From the IMG/VR virus record IMGVR_UViG_3300034521_000180, positions 1 through 20,783 of that record: a stretch of DNA of 20,783 bases, one strand, 5' to 3'. The notes under the pieces are model-generated. The model did not search any database. It was given only the letters and a program-made list of their open reading frames with translations, and had not been told where the DNA came from. This DNA is from a virus. The position numbers were made by a program, and so were the translations under genes. Positions 13,630-19,535 of this stretch are shown here, in pieces (position 1 is the first letter of the stretch; every line of letters starts with the position of its first letter).

Positions 13630-13878
13630 ATGATGGGAGTCTGTTCTTGCGGTGGTAGGCTTGATGAGTCGCAGTATTCCACCGACAGCTTAGGTAATAC
13701 GTTTAAATCTTGCCCAAGATGCTCGCAGATTTCTGGGCATCATGTTTTCTATATTATTGAAGAATTTGGCGAGAGAGATATGGGCGATGGCAGGGTTATC
13801 GTGCAACCATATTGTCCATCGTGCAGAAACTACCAAGAAAGATCGTTAGTTCCAGCATTTGAGTGCAGTAGCTCATAA
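13630..13878 (+). CDS. Small zinc-ribbon-like protein
   Basis: 82 residues. Cysteine pairs CSCGG (5-8), SCPRC and YCPSC suggest a zinc ribbon or two treble clefts. The strong AAGGAGG at 13619-13625 is 4 bases from the first ATG (13630) and 7 from the second (13633); the latter may be the true start. A terminator follows at once, so it may be a single-gene unit. It stands between the opposite-strand operon and small late-region genes. The family is not recognised; nucleic-acid or protein binding is the usual role of such folds. Confidence 0.7.
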   Translation: MMGVCSCGGRLDESQYSTDSLGNTFKSCPRCSQISGHHVFYIIEEFGERDMGDGRVIVQPYCPSCRNYQERSLVPAFECSSS

Positions 13879-13896
13879 TCACAACTTTCAGTATAA

Positions 13897-13920
13897 GGCC
13901 ACCTTCGGGTGGTTTTTTTA
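13897..13920 (+). terminator. Rho-independent terminator after the zinc-ribbon gene
   Basis: The stem CCACC/GGTGG (13899-13903 with 13908-13912) around a stable TTCG loop is followed by seven T residues. Late transcripts would need Q-modified polymerase to pass it. Confidence 0.85.
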
Positions 13921-14059
13921 TGGCAACTCAGTCTTGTCTAATGCACAAAGGCCATTGTAGTCGCAGAATGGAATTCTTCTATTGCTGGTGTCGCCAACCA
14001 GAGTTATCTGTATGTCACGCATATAATTCTAGGTAAAAGACATGCTAAATCAGTAAGAT

Positions 14060-14233
14060 ATGACAGAAACCGCGAAGGCTGTTTTCAATGAGTTAAGCGA
14101 TAAACCAGCAACGGTTGGGGAGATTGCACAGAATACCCACCTCAGCCGCGAACGTTGCCAACTCATACTTACGCAATTGGTGATGGCGGGATTATCTGAC
14201 TACCAGTTCGGATGTTATAAGCGTCTCCAGTGA
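14060..14233 (+). CDS. Small winged-helix protein
   Basis: 57 residues: MTETAKAVFNELSDKPATVG, then EIAQNTHLSRERCQLILTQL and VMAGLSDYQFGCYKRLQ. This reads as a compact winged-helix DNA-binding domain of the kind that splits into recognition helix (LSRERCQLIL) and wing. Similar short proteins are frequent in the late-regulation region of lambdoid prophages, as far as I recall. The ribosome binding site is weak (AGTAAG). Its target is unknown; a local transcriptional regulator is plausible. Confidence 0.72.
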   Translation: MTETAKAVFNELSDKPATVGEIAQNTHLSRERCQLILTQLVMAGLSDYQFGCYKRLQ

Positions 14234-14305
14234 TATGTTTTTTTTGCACTATGTGAACTACATCAACAGTTTAGTTTTTTCTTATTTCTGGCTTAAAAAT
14301 AGTTT

Positions 14306-14332
14306 TTGACATAACTCTTTAGCTATTAAGAT
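14306..14332 (+). promoter_or_regulatory. Possible promoter before the RBS-hairpin gene
   Basis: TTGACA (14306-14311) is a perfect -35, but the best -10, TAAGAT (14327-14332), is 15 bp away, shorter than ideal. Transcription from here would start just inside or after the left arm of the downstream hairpin. Confidence 0.35.
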
Positions 14333-14366
14333 TTTTCACCTTATCAACTTGAAAGAGGTGAAAAAT
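14331..14366 (+). promoter_or_regulatory. Hairpin hiding the ribosome binding site and start codon
   Basis: ATTTTTCACC (14331-14340) and GGTGAAAAAT (14357-14366) are a perfect 10-bp inverted repeat with a 16-base loop. The right arm takes in the Shine-Dalgarno GGTG and the first two bases of the ATG at 14365. An RNA containing both arms should be poorly translated. Confidence 0.7.
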
Positions 14367-14697
14367 GAGTGTTGAAAATTATGAAATTGCTTTAAATGAT
14401 GTTGACCCAACTAACTTGGGTGCGGTTAAAGACTTATTGGAGACACACTCCCATCTTTTCAATGACTATTTTCTAGCCGGTTATGGCGGTGATGCCCGAT
14501 ACTCCGTTATTGATGGCTCATTTGAAGTTATCGGTATTGGAGATGGTTTTTTTGAGTATGAAGTTGGGATTAATTTTTATGCTGGGTGCTCAGGAATGAA
14601 CGATACCCTTGAAGACCAGGGAATGCTTGAATATGAAGTTAGAGATGGAAGCATCCACATTGAAGTAGATGAAGCTGTCTGGAGAGTAGACAATTAG
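14365..14697 (+). CDS. Acidic hypothetical protein with RBS-sequestering leader
   Basis: 110 residues, strongly acidic. It begins MSVENYEIALNDVDPTNLGA with a helical N-terminus (VKDLLETHSHLFNDYF). A strand-rich glycine-containing region follows (YSVIDGSFEVIGIGDGFFEY), then EYEVRDGSIHIEVDEAVW. There is no signal peptide, membrane segment or recognised motif. The start is fixed by GAGGTG just upstream, which lies inside a perfect hairpin. An acidic small phage protein could be a DNA mimic or a partner-binding inhibitor, but nothing here proves it. An imperfect hairpin (14714-14736) follows the stop. Confidence 0.75.
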   Translation: MSVENYEIALNDVDPTNLGAVKDLLETHSHLFNDYFLAGYGGDARYSVIDGSFEVIGIGDGFFEYEVGINFYAGCSGMNDTLEDQGMLEYEVRDGSIHIEVDEAVWRVDN

Positions 14698-14713
14698 TTC
14701 CCGCTTACTAATC

Positions 14714-14740
14714 GCCGCCATGAGTGTTCTGGCGGCTTTC
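14714..14740 (+). terminator. Weak terminator-like hairpin
   Basis: GCCGCCA (14714-14720) and TGGCGGC (14730-14736) form a perfect 7-bp stem, but only TTTC follows. It lies 17 bases after the stop codon of the acidic protein gene. Confidence 0.4.
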
Positions 14741-14756
14741 TGCTGTGGAAATGGGC

Positions 14757-14787
14757 GGCTGGTGGGTGTTAGCGCACCCGGCCAGCC
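14757..14787 (+). repeat. Large GC-rich hairpin upstream of the methyltransferase gene
   Basis: GGCTGG (14757-14762) pairs with CCAGCC (14782-14787), and inside it GGGTG (14764-14768) pairs with CACCC (14775-14779). No T tract follows. The hairpin is in the 182-base gap before the methyltransferase, which has no clear ribosome binding site, so a structural role in that leader is possible. Confidence 0.45.
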
Positions 14788-14879
14788 ATCAGCTCATGCT
14801 TTCAGGTCACAAGCTAACCAAGGCCCACTGCTTTAGCGCAAAAGCAACGTGAGCCTATCAGAGTTACGCTTACCGATCT

Positions 14880-15932
14880 ATGAAAAGTACTGTAAAAATA
14901 AACAGTGTTGAGTTAATCAACGCTGATAGCCTGCATTACGTCGCCACCCTCCCGGATAACTCTATTGATCTGATAGTTACGGATCCTCCGTACTTCAAAG
15001 TGAAGCCCAACGGCTGGGACAACCAATGGAAGGGGGATGAGGACTACTTACGCTGGCTTGATAGCTGCTTGGCTGAGTATGCTCGCGTTCTTAAACCTGC
15101 TGGCAGCATCTACCTGTTTTGCGGTCATCGACTGGCCTCAGACATAGAGATTATGATGCGTGCCCGGTTCAACATTTTGAATCACATCATCTGGGCAAAG
15201 CCATCGGGCCGCTGGAATGGTTGTAACAAAGAAAGCCTGCGCGCGTATTTTCCATCAACGGAACGGATTTTGTTTGCTGAGCACTATCTTGGGCCGTACA
15301 CAGGTAAAGAGGATGTTTACGAAAGGAAAAGCACAGAGCTAAAGCAGCATCTTATGACGCCACTGATTGACTACTTCCGTAATGCCCGTGAATCACTGGG
15401 TGTCAGCTCGAAAGAAATAGCTGAGGCAACCGGAAAGAAAAACATGGCGTCACACTGGTTTGGTGCAAGCCAATGGCAACTACCAAATGAAGTGGACTAT
15501 AGAAAATTGCAGGAACTGTTCACGAGGATCGCTATCGATAAGCACATTCAGCAGAAGCTTGAACATCCTCACCACCAGCTGGTAGCCACCTATCAGTCAT
15601 TAAACCGCAAGTATTCAGAATTGCTGGAGGAATACAAAACCCTCCGGCGCTGCTTCTCTGTTTCCGTTCTTGTTCCGTATACCGACGTATGGACGCATAA
15701 GCCTGTTCAGTTTTATCCAGGCAAACATCCATGCGAAAAACCTGCCGACATGCTGAAGCAGATCATTAGCGCCAGCAGCAGACCGGGGGATATCGTTGCC
15801 GATTTCTTTATGGGCTCTGGTTCAACTGTGAAAGCTGCAATAGAACTTGGTCGTCGGGCGATCGGCGTAGAACTGGAAACCGACAGGTTTATTCAAACCA
15901 CCGAAGAGGTGGAAAAACTCAACAAAACATAA
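14880..15932 (+). CDS. DNA N6-adenine methyltransferase, beta class
   Basis: 350 residues. Catalytic motif IV DPPY is at 35-38 (DLIVTDPPYFKV) and the SAM-binding FxGxG motif at about 310-314 (ADFFMGSGST). This order marks the beta class. Motifs near YLFCGHRLASDIEIM and WTHKPVQFYPGKHPCEKP also fit. An insert at about 130-260 (SSKEIAEATGKKNMASHWFG) resembles an HTH and probably carries target recognition. The family is common upstream of lysis genes in Shiga-toxin and other lambdoid phages. No good Shine-Dalgarno precedes ATG 14880, yet the N-terminus fits the family. With the genes at 6551 and 7425 it is the third methyltransferase here and has no restriction partner. Confidence 0.92.
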   Translation: MKSTVKINSVELINADSLHYVATLPDNSIDLIVTDPPYFKVKPNGWDNQWKGDEDYLRWLDSCLAEYARVLKPAGSIYLFCGHRLASDIEIMMRARFNILNHIIWAKPSGRWNGCNKESLRAYFPSTERILFAEHYLGPYTGKEDVYERKSTELKQHLMTPLIDYFRNARESLGVSSKEIAEATGKKNMASHWFGASQWQLPNEVDYRKLQELFTRIAIDKHIQQKLEHPHHQLVATYQSLNRKYSELLEEYKTLRRCFSVSVLVPYTDVWTHKPVQFYPGKHPCEKPADMLKQIISASSRPGDIVADFFMGSGSTVKAAIELGRRAIGVELETDRFIQTTEEVEKLNKT

Positions 15933-15972
15933 CGATCATCACGCTCCCTGTTGCTGTGGTGATCACCATTTT

Positions 15973-16026
15973 CAGGCACCGGGAATCATCCTTACTTTTA
16001 ATTGAACAAAAGAGCCCGGTTGCCTG
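15973..16026 (+). repeat. Long inverted repeat upstream of the holin
   Basis: CAGGCACCGGG (15973-15983) pairs with CCCGGTTGCCTG (16015-16026) with a single bulged base and a 31-base loop. It lies between the methyltransferase and lysis genes. It may be an RNA processing or weak termination signal. Confidence 0.45.
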
Positions 16027-16053
16027 ATCCCCTCCAATCACACACAGCGCCAT

Positions 16054-16075
16054 CCGAAAAATCGGAGGTGAGGCT
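16054..16075 (+). promoter_or_regulatory. Holin leader: small hairpin plus Shine-Dalgarno
   Basis: CCGA (16054-16057) and TCGG (16062-16065) form a short AAAA-loop hairpin. Its right arm runs into GGAGGTG (16064-16070), the holin ribosome binding site. Lambda and phage 21 S genes have similar upstream structures that set the ratio of two start codons. Confidence 0.45.
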
Positions 16076-16354
16076 ATGACCAGAATGAGCACCATTTACA
16101 GCAGACTTTCATATGGATCAGGAACCACGCTTGCCGGCTGCGGTGTATCAGCGAAGGCATATGCCGAAACAGCGAAAACAGCAAAAGAGGTGTCCTGGAT
16201 GTTGGCCGACAGAATTGCAGGGTTAAGCCTGAGCGACTGGGCAATTATTGTCGGTATCGCATGCACAGTTATCACCTGTGCAGTGAACTGGTATTTCCGC
16301 TGGAAAGAACGGGAGGATCGTCGCAATGGCTATGCCACCAAAGCTGAAGAATAA
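16076..16354 (+). CDS. S: Class II holin, phage 21 S-like
   Basis: 92 residues. The start region MTRMSTIYSRLSYGSG offers ATG codons at positions 1 and 4, the first adding a basic residue. The glycine/serine/alanine-rich first segment (about 12-34) resembles a SAR-type segment. A true second TM is at about 53-72 (DWAIIVGIACTVITCAVNWY). The C-terminus is strongly charged (KEREDRR). It is the first lysis gene and overlaps the endolysin by 29 bases. A SAR endolysin beside it favours a pinholin, which depolarises the inner membrane and frees the endolysin. At 92 residues it is longer than S21 (71), and its first segment is less hydrophobic. Confidence 0.85.
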   Translation: MTRMSTIYSRLSYGSGTTLAGCGVSAKAYAETAKTAKEVSWMLADRIAGLSLSDWAIIVGIACTVITCAVNWYFRWKEREDRRNGYATKAEE

Positions 16355-16874
16355 ACTGAGCGCAGCGGTCGTTGGTTTGATTCTTGCCGGGGCTCCCGCG
16401 TCCGTTATTCTCGATCAGTTTCTGAATGAGAAAGAGGGTAATAGTCTGATAGCGTATCGCGACGGCGGCGGGCTCTGGACGATTTGCCGTGGCGCAACGA
16501 TGGTTGATGGTAAGCCAGTCGTGCAGGGCATGAGGTTGTCTGCTGAGAAATGTGCCCAGGTAAACGCCATCGAACGCGACAAGGCGCTGGCGTGGGTTGA
16601 GCAAAATATCAAAGTGCCGCTGACTGAACCGCAGAAAGCAGGCATTGCGTCATTTTGTCCCTACAATATCGGCCCCGGAAAATGTTTCCCTTCCACGTTC
16701 TATAAGCGCATCAATTCTGGCGACCGTAAAGGCGCCTGTGAAGCGATCCGCTGGTGGATAAAAGACGGTGGTCGCGATTGTCGTCTGACAAAAGGCCACA
16801 AAAATGGTTGCTATGGGCAGGTAGATCGACGTGATCAGGAAAGTGCTCTAGCATGCTGGGGGCTAAGCAAGTGA
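16326..16874 (+). CDS. R: SAR endolysin (lysozyme, R21/P1 Lyz-like)
   Basis: 182 residues from ATG 16326 with GGGAGG nine bases upstream. A weakly hydrophobic A/G-rich signal-anchor-release segment is at 11-29 ([19 protein letters not shown]). The catalytic triad is intact as E37-x8-D46-x5-T52 ([16 protein letters not shown]). Several cysteines (C54, C77, C111, C120 and others) could form disulphides that control activation. It hydrolyses the glycosidic bonds of peptidoglycan after release from the membrane. It overlaps both the holin and Rz (GTGA), so the lysis cassette is translationally coupled. Confidence 0.93.
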   Translation: MAMPPKLKNKLSAAVVGLILAGAPASVILDQFLNEKEGNSLIAYRDGGGLWTICRGATMVDGKPVVQGMRLSAEKCAQVNAIERDKALAWVEQNIKVPLTEPQKAGIASFCPYNIGPGKCFPSTFYKRINSGDRKGACEAIRWWIKDGGRDCRLTKGHKNGCYGQVDRRDQESALACWGLSK

Positions 16875-17332
16875 GTCGATTAACCTCTATTATTACCGCG
16901 GTGGTTATCTGCTTTTTGGTCTCTATGGCATGGGCTGTTTACCACTACCGCGGCAACGCCATCACCTACAAAGATCAGCGCGATAAAGCCATTGAAAAGC
17001 TCAGCCTAGCGAGCGCCACTATAAAAGACATGCAGACCCGCCAGCGTGACGTTGCTGCACTGGATGCCAAGTACACTGGAGAAATGGCTAATGCTAAAGC
17101 TACTATCGATCAGCTTCAACGTGATGTTGCTACTGGCAAGCGTCGGCTGCAGCTCAACGCCAGATGTACCACGAACGGAGCGACCAGCACCGGCGGCTTG
17201 GGCGATGCTTCCGGCCCCCGACCTTTTGACTCCGCTGAACGGGATTATTTCACCCTCAGAGAGCGAATCGTCACAGTGACGAAGCAGGTAGACTATCTGC
17301 AGAATTACATAAGAGAACAGTGCTTTCAATAG
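16871..17332 (+). CDS. Rz: Rz inner-membrane spanin subunit
   Basis: 153 residues from GTG 16871, which overlaps the endolysin stop as GTGA; a longer frame from 16853 is less likely because lambda-type Rz begins MSR. An N-terminal TM (about 4-24, [20 protein letters not shown]) is followed by a periplasmic coiled coil ([20 protein letters not shown], and the conserved [13 protein letters not shown]). It pairs with Rz1 to span the periplasm and fuse inner and outer membranes at the end of lysis. The C-terminal [13 protein letters not shown] is typical. Confidence 0.93.
   Translation: MSRLTSIITAVVICFLVSMAWAVYHYRGNAITYKDQRDKAIEKLSLASATIKDMQTRQRDVAALDAKYTGEMANAKATIDQLQRDVATGKRRLQLNARCTTNGATSTGGLGDASGPRPFDSAERDYFTLRERIVTVTKQVDYLQNYIREQCFQ
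17091..17279 (+). CDS. Rz1: Rz1 outer-membrane lipoprotein spanin subunit, nested in Rz
   Basis: 62 residues in the +1 frame inside Rz, from ATG 17091 with GGAG at 17078-17081. [20 protein letters not shown] is a lipoprotein signal ending in the acylated C20, followed by [17 protein letters not shown], a proline-rich stretch, and [10 protein letters not shown] near the C-terminus, a sequence shared with lambda Rz1. It binds Rz at its C-terminus. Complete nesting is normal for this pair. Confidence 0.92.
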   Translation: MLKLLSISFNVMLLLASVGCSSTPDVPRTERPAPAAWAMLPAPDLLTPLNGIISPSESESSQ

Positions 17333-17489
17333 ATTACAGCTCATTACGTTCTGATATTTTCTCTCATCTAAATGGATTTCCTGCTAATATACTCCAGTCA
17401 TTCACGGTTTAACGGGCCTTGACTAGAGTACTATACGCGGTGAAGATTTCTTATTTTCTGCAAGCAAGTTCAATGATGAATGTGAGAAA

Positions 17490-18452
17490 ATGATATCTTC
17501 AAAGTCAAAAGGGGATGAGAAAATGATATCGTTACTATTTGGCGCCGGAGCCAGTTTTGGTGCCGAGTTACATAAGCCTGTTCCTCCTTTAGGAAATTAC
17601 TTATTTGACAAACTAGTGGAGCTGGGCGGCGCGTTTTCTGAATTGCCGGATGATATAAATCAGGAGTTCAGACTACACGGATTCGAAAAAGGTATGTTGA
17701 GCATACCTAATGACAGTAGAGTCATTAACCCCCTTCAAAAGGAAATAGCAAAATACTTATCCTCATTTAAACCGAGCAATGAAAATGCTTATGTAAGACT
17801 ATTTCGTTCTCTGAGAGAGTATGCGAAGCATGTTAATGTCATCACACTGAATTATGATTTGCTTATAGAGCATGCTATGCTTATGTCTGGCGCACAAAAA
17901 ATTTCATATGGTCTAAATGCCAATGAGCAAAATTATAGCGTTTTGAAAGTTCATGGCTCTGCTAATTTTGTGCCAGTACTAGCACCTAATGTTATCTTTG
18001 AGGGGAATGTATCCATTGATTGTGGTGCATTTATTGAAACCAATCAGATACGCTCATTAAATAGCCATGAAGAAATCATAAAGTGGTGTGATTCACGCCA
18101 AAATTCTGATCTCAGTCCGATAATGTGTATGTATAACAAAGAGAAACGTGTGGTTATTAATCCTAAATACCTTGAGTCAAAGAGGAAGGATTATGCAGAC
18201 GTTATCTCAAACACTAAAACGTTAATAATTGTTGGGGTTAAATATATTGCGCATGATAACCACATATGGGATGTAATACTTGATTCAGCCCCGGAATTAA
18301 TAATTGTCGATCCGTACCCATCTGAAGAGTTTTTAATGTTATTGCAACAAAGAAATATCACTCATACTCTGATGCGTGATTCATTTTATAAAAGCGTACT
18401 AAAGTTGTCTTTATATATAAGGAGTAGGGTAAAAATTTACCCTCAAATTTAA
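17490..18452 (+). CDS. SIR2-like NAD-binding protein, candidate defence effector
   Basis: Either 320 residues from ATG 17490 or, more likely, 309 from ATG 17523, which has GGGG upstream and puts the SIR2 fold at the very N-terminus. Numbering from 17490: GAGAS (18-22) is the NAD-binding loop, PPLG follows, TLNYD (119-123) matches the T-x-N-Y-D motif of defence SIR2 domains, and KVHGS (153-157) carries the likely catalytic H155. IIVG (246-249) with IIVDPYP (271-277) forms the second Rossmann half. SIR2 enzymes in anti-phage systems cleave NAD+ and stop growth of infected cells. It is strongly AT-rich and sits alone between Rz/Rz1 and cos, a typical accessory site. Its trigger and any partner protein are unknown. 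Confidence 0.85.
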   Translation: MISSKSKGDEKMISLLFGAGASFGAELHKPVPPLGNYLFDKLVELGGAFSELPDDINQEFRLHGFEKGMLSIPNDSRVINPLQKEIAKYLSSFKPSNENAYVRLFRSLREYAKHVNVITLNYDLLIEHAMLMSGAQKISYGLNANEQNYSVLKVHGSANFVPVLAPNVIFEGNVSIDCGAFIETNQIRSLNSHEEIIKWCDSRQNSDLSPIMCMYNKEKRVVINPKYLESKRKDYADVISNTKTLIIVGVKYIAHDNHIWDVILDSAPELIIVDPYPSEEFLMLLQQRNITHTLMRDSFYKSVLKLSLYIRSRVKIYPQI

Positions 18453-18770
18453 AATCTTATGCCTTCATGAATTGACAGTTTATTTTTTAATAAAGGGGCG
18501 ATTTTAAATTGTGTTCCGATAAGGTTTTATGAGGAAAGCAAACATTCTTATGTATGTAGGGAGGCTTTGTCAAAATGGATACAGGGAGAGTTGTAATCGT
18601 TATTTAAGGTGGTAATAATTTTCAAAAGTTATGTGATCAACAATACTTAACTCGCTCTTTTAATTTGGCTTTTTTATGTGCCGGATACGCGAACCCATAC
18701 CTCGCCGACTAATTTTTAAAATAGGTTAGCAGCTAATCACATTATGCAAATGATATTTGTTATCTTTTAA
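18453..18770. other. AT-rich non-coding stretch before cos
   Basis: No gene or clear terminator found on either strand. A perfect -35-like TTGACA near 18470 lacks a suitably spaced -10. In lambda the comparable interval holds accessory genes. Here it may be remnant sequence after insertion of the SIR2 gene. Confidence 0.4.
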
Positions 18771-18970
18771 GGGTCCTTTCCGGCGATCCGCCCTGTTACG
18801 GGGCGGCGACCTCGCAGATTCTCGCTATTTATGAAAATTTTCAGGCATTTGCCGTTTCCGTTCTTCTTCTCGCTAATCCATTGTTTTAACTGCAAACACC
18901 CCCTGAAAAGAAAGGAAACGATAAGCCTTAAAAACGGCTAAATAGCCAGAGGGAGTTTCCTTTCTCTGTT
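18771..18970 (+). other. cos: Lambda-type cos site (cosQ, cosN, cosB)
   Basis: GGGTCCTTTCCGGCGATCCG (from 18771) corresponds to cosQ. GGGCGGCGACCT at 18801-18812 equals lambda's 12-base cohesive end. TCGCTATTTATGAAAATTTT (18822-18841) follows as in lambda. Three terminase-binding R elements can be seen: CGTTTCCGTTCTTCTT (18853-18868, R3), AGAAAGGAAACG (18909-18920, R2, inverted) and GTTTCCTTTCTCTGTT (18955-18970, R1). Terminase nicks here to make the ends of packaged DNA, so virion DNA would begin at 18801. Confidence 0.93.
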
Positions 18971-18989
18971 TTTGTGTATGGAGTGAGCT

Positions 18990-19535
18990 ATGGAGGTCAA
19001 CAAAAAGCGTCTTTCTGAAATATTTGGGGTCAGCGTGCGAACCATCCAGAACTGGCAGGATCAGGGAATGCCTGTAGCGCGTGGCGGCGGAAAAGGTAAT
19101 GAGGTCCTCTATGAATCTTCCGCGGCTATCGAATGGTATTCCACACGCGACGCGGCGATTGAGAATGAGAAATTACGCAAGGAGGTGGAAGACCTTCGTC
19201 TTGCATCGGAATCCGATCTCCAGCCAGGTACGATTGACTATGAGCGTCACCGCCTTACCCGGGCGCAGGCAGACGCCCAGGAATTAAAAAATGCAAAAGA
19301 TTCCGCTGAGGTGGTGGAAACCGCATTCTGCACGTTCGTGCTGTCGCGGATGGCCGGAGAAGTAGCCAGCATTCTTGATGGAGTTCCTCTGTCGGTTCAG
19401 CGGCGCTTCCCGGAGCTAGAAAACCGACATATTGATTTCCTGAAAAAGGACATCATTAAGGCCATGAACAAAGCAGCTGCGCTGGATGAAATAATACCGG
19501 GGTTGCTGAGTGAATATATCGAACAGTCAGGTTAA
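18990..19535 (+). CDS. Nu1: Terminase small subunit, lambda Nu1 type
   Basis: 181 residues, the same length as lambda gpNu1 and nearly identical by memory (MEVNKKRLSEIFGVSVRTIQ; LQPGTIDYERHRLTRAQADA; ending LLSEYIEQSG). An N-terminal winged helix (about 1-55) binds cosB R elements just upstream. The middle is a coiled-coil dimerisation region and the C-terminus contacts the large subunit. It starts 19 bases after R1 with TGGAGTG as ribosome binding site, and overlaps the large-subunit gene by 26 bases, as in lambda. Confidence 0.97.
   Translation: MEVNKKRLSEIFGVSVRTIQNWQDQGMPVARGGGKGNEVLYESSAAIEWYSTRDAAIENEKLRKEVEDLRLASESDLQPGTIDYERHRLTRAQADAQELKNAKDSAEVVETAFCTFVLSRMAGEVASILDGVPLSVQRRFPELENRHIDFLKKDIIKAMNKAAALDEIIPGLLSEYIEQSG

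Noticed and set aside
13598-13630. TTGACT as a -35 for the zinc-ribbon gene
   Set aside because: A -10 at normal spacing would fall on the ribosome binding site, and no match is present.
17418-17445. TTGACT/TATACG as promoter of the SIR2-like gene
   Set aside because: The two elements are only seven bases apart; alternative pairings are weak, so no promoter is claimed.
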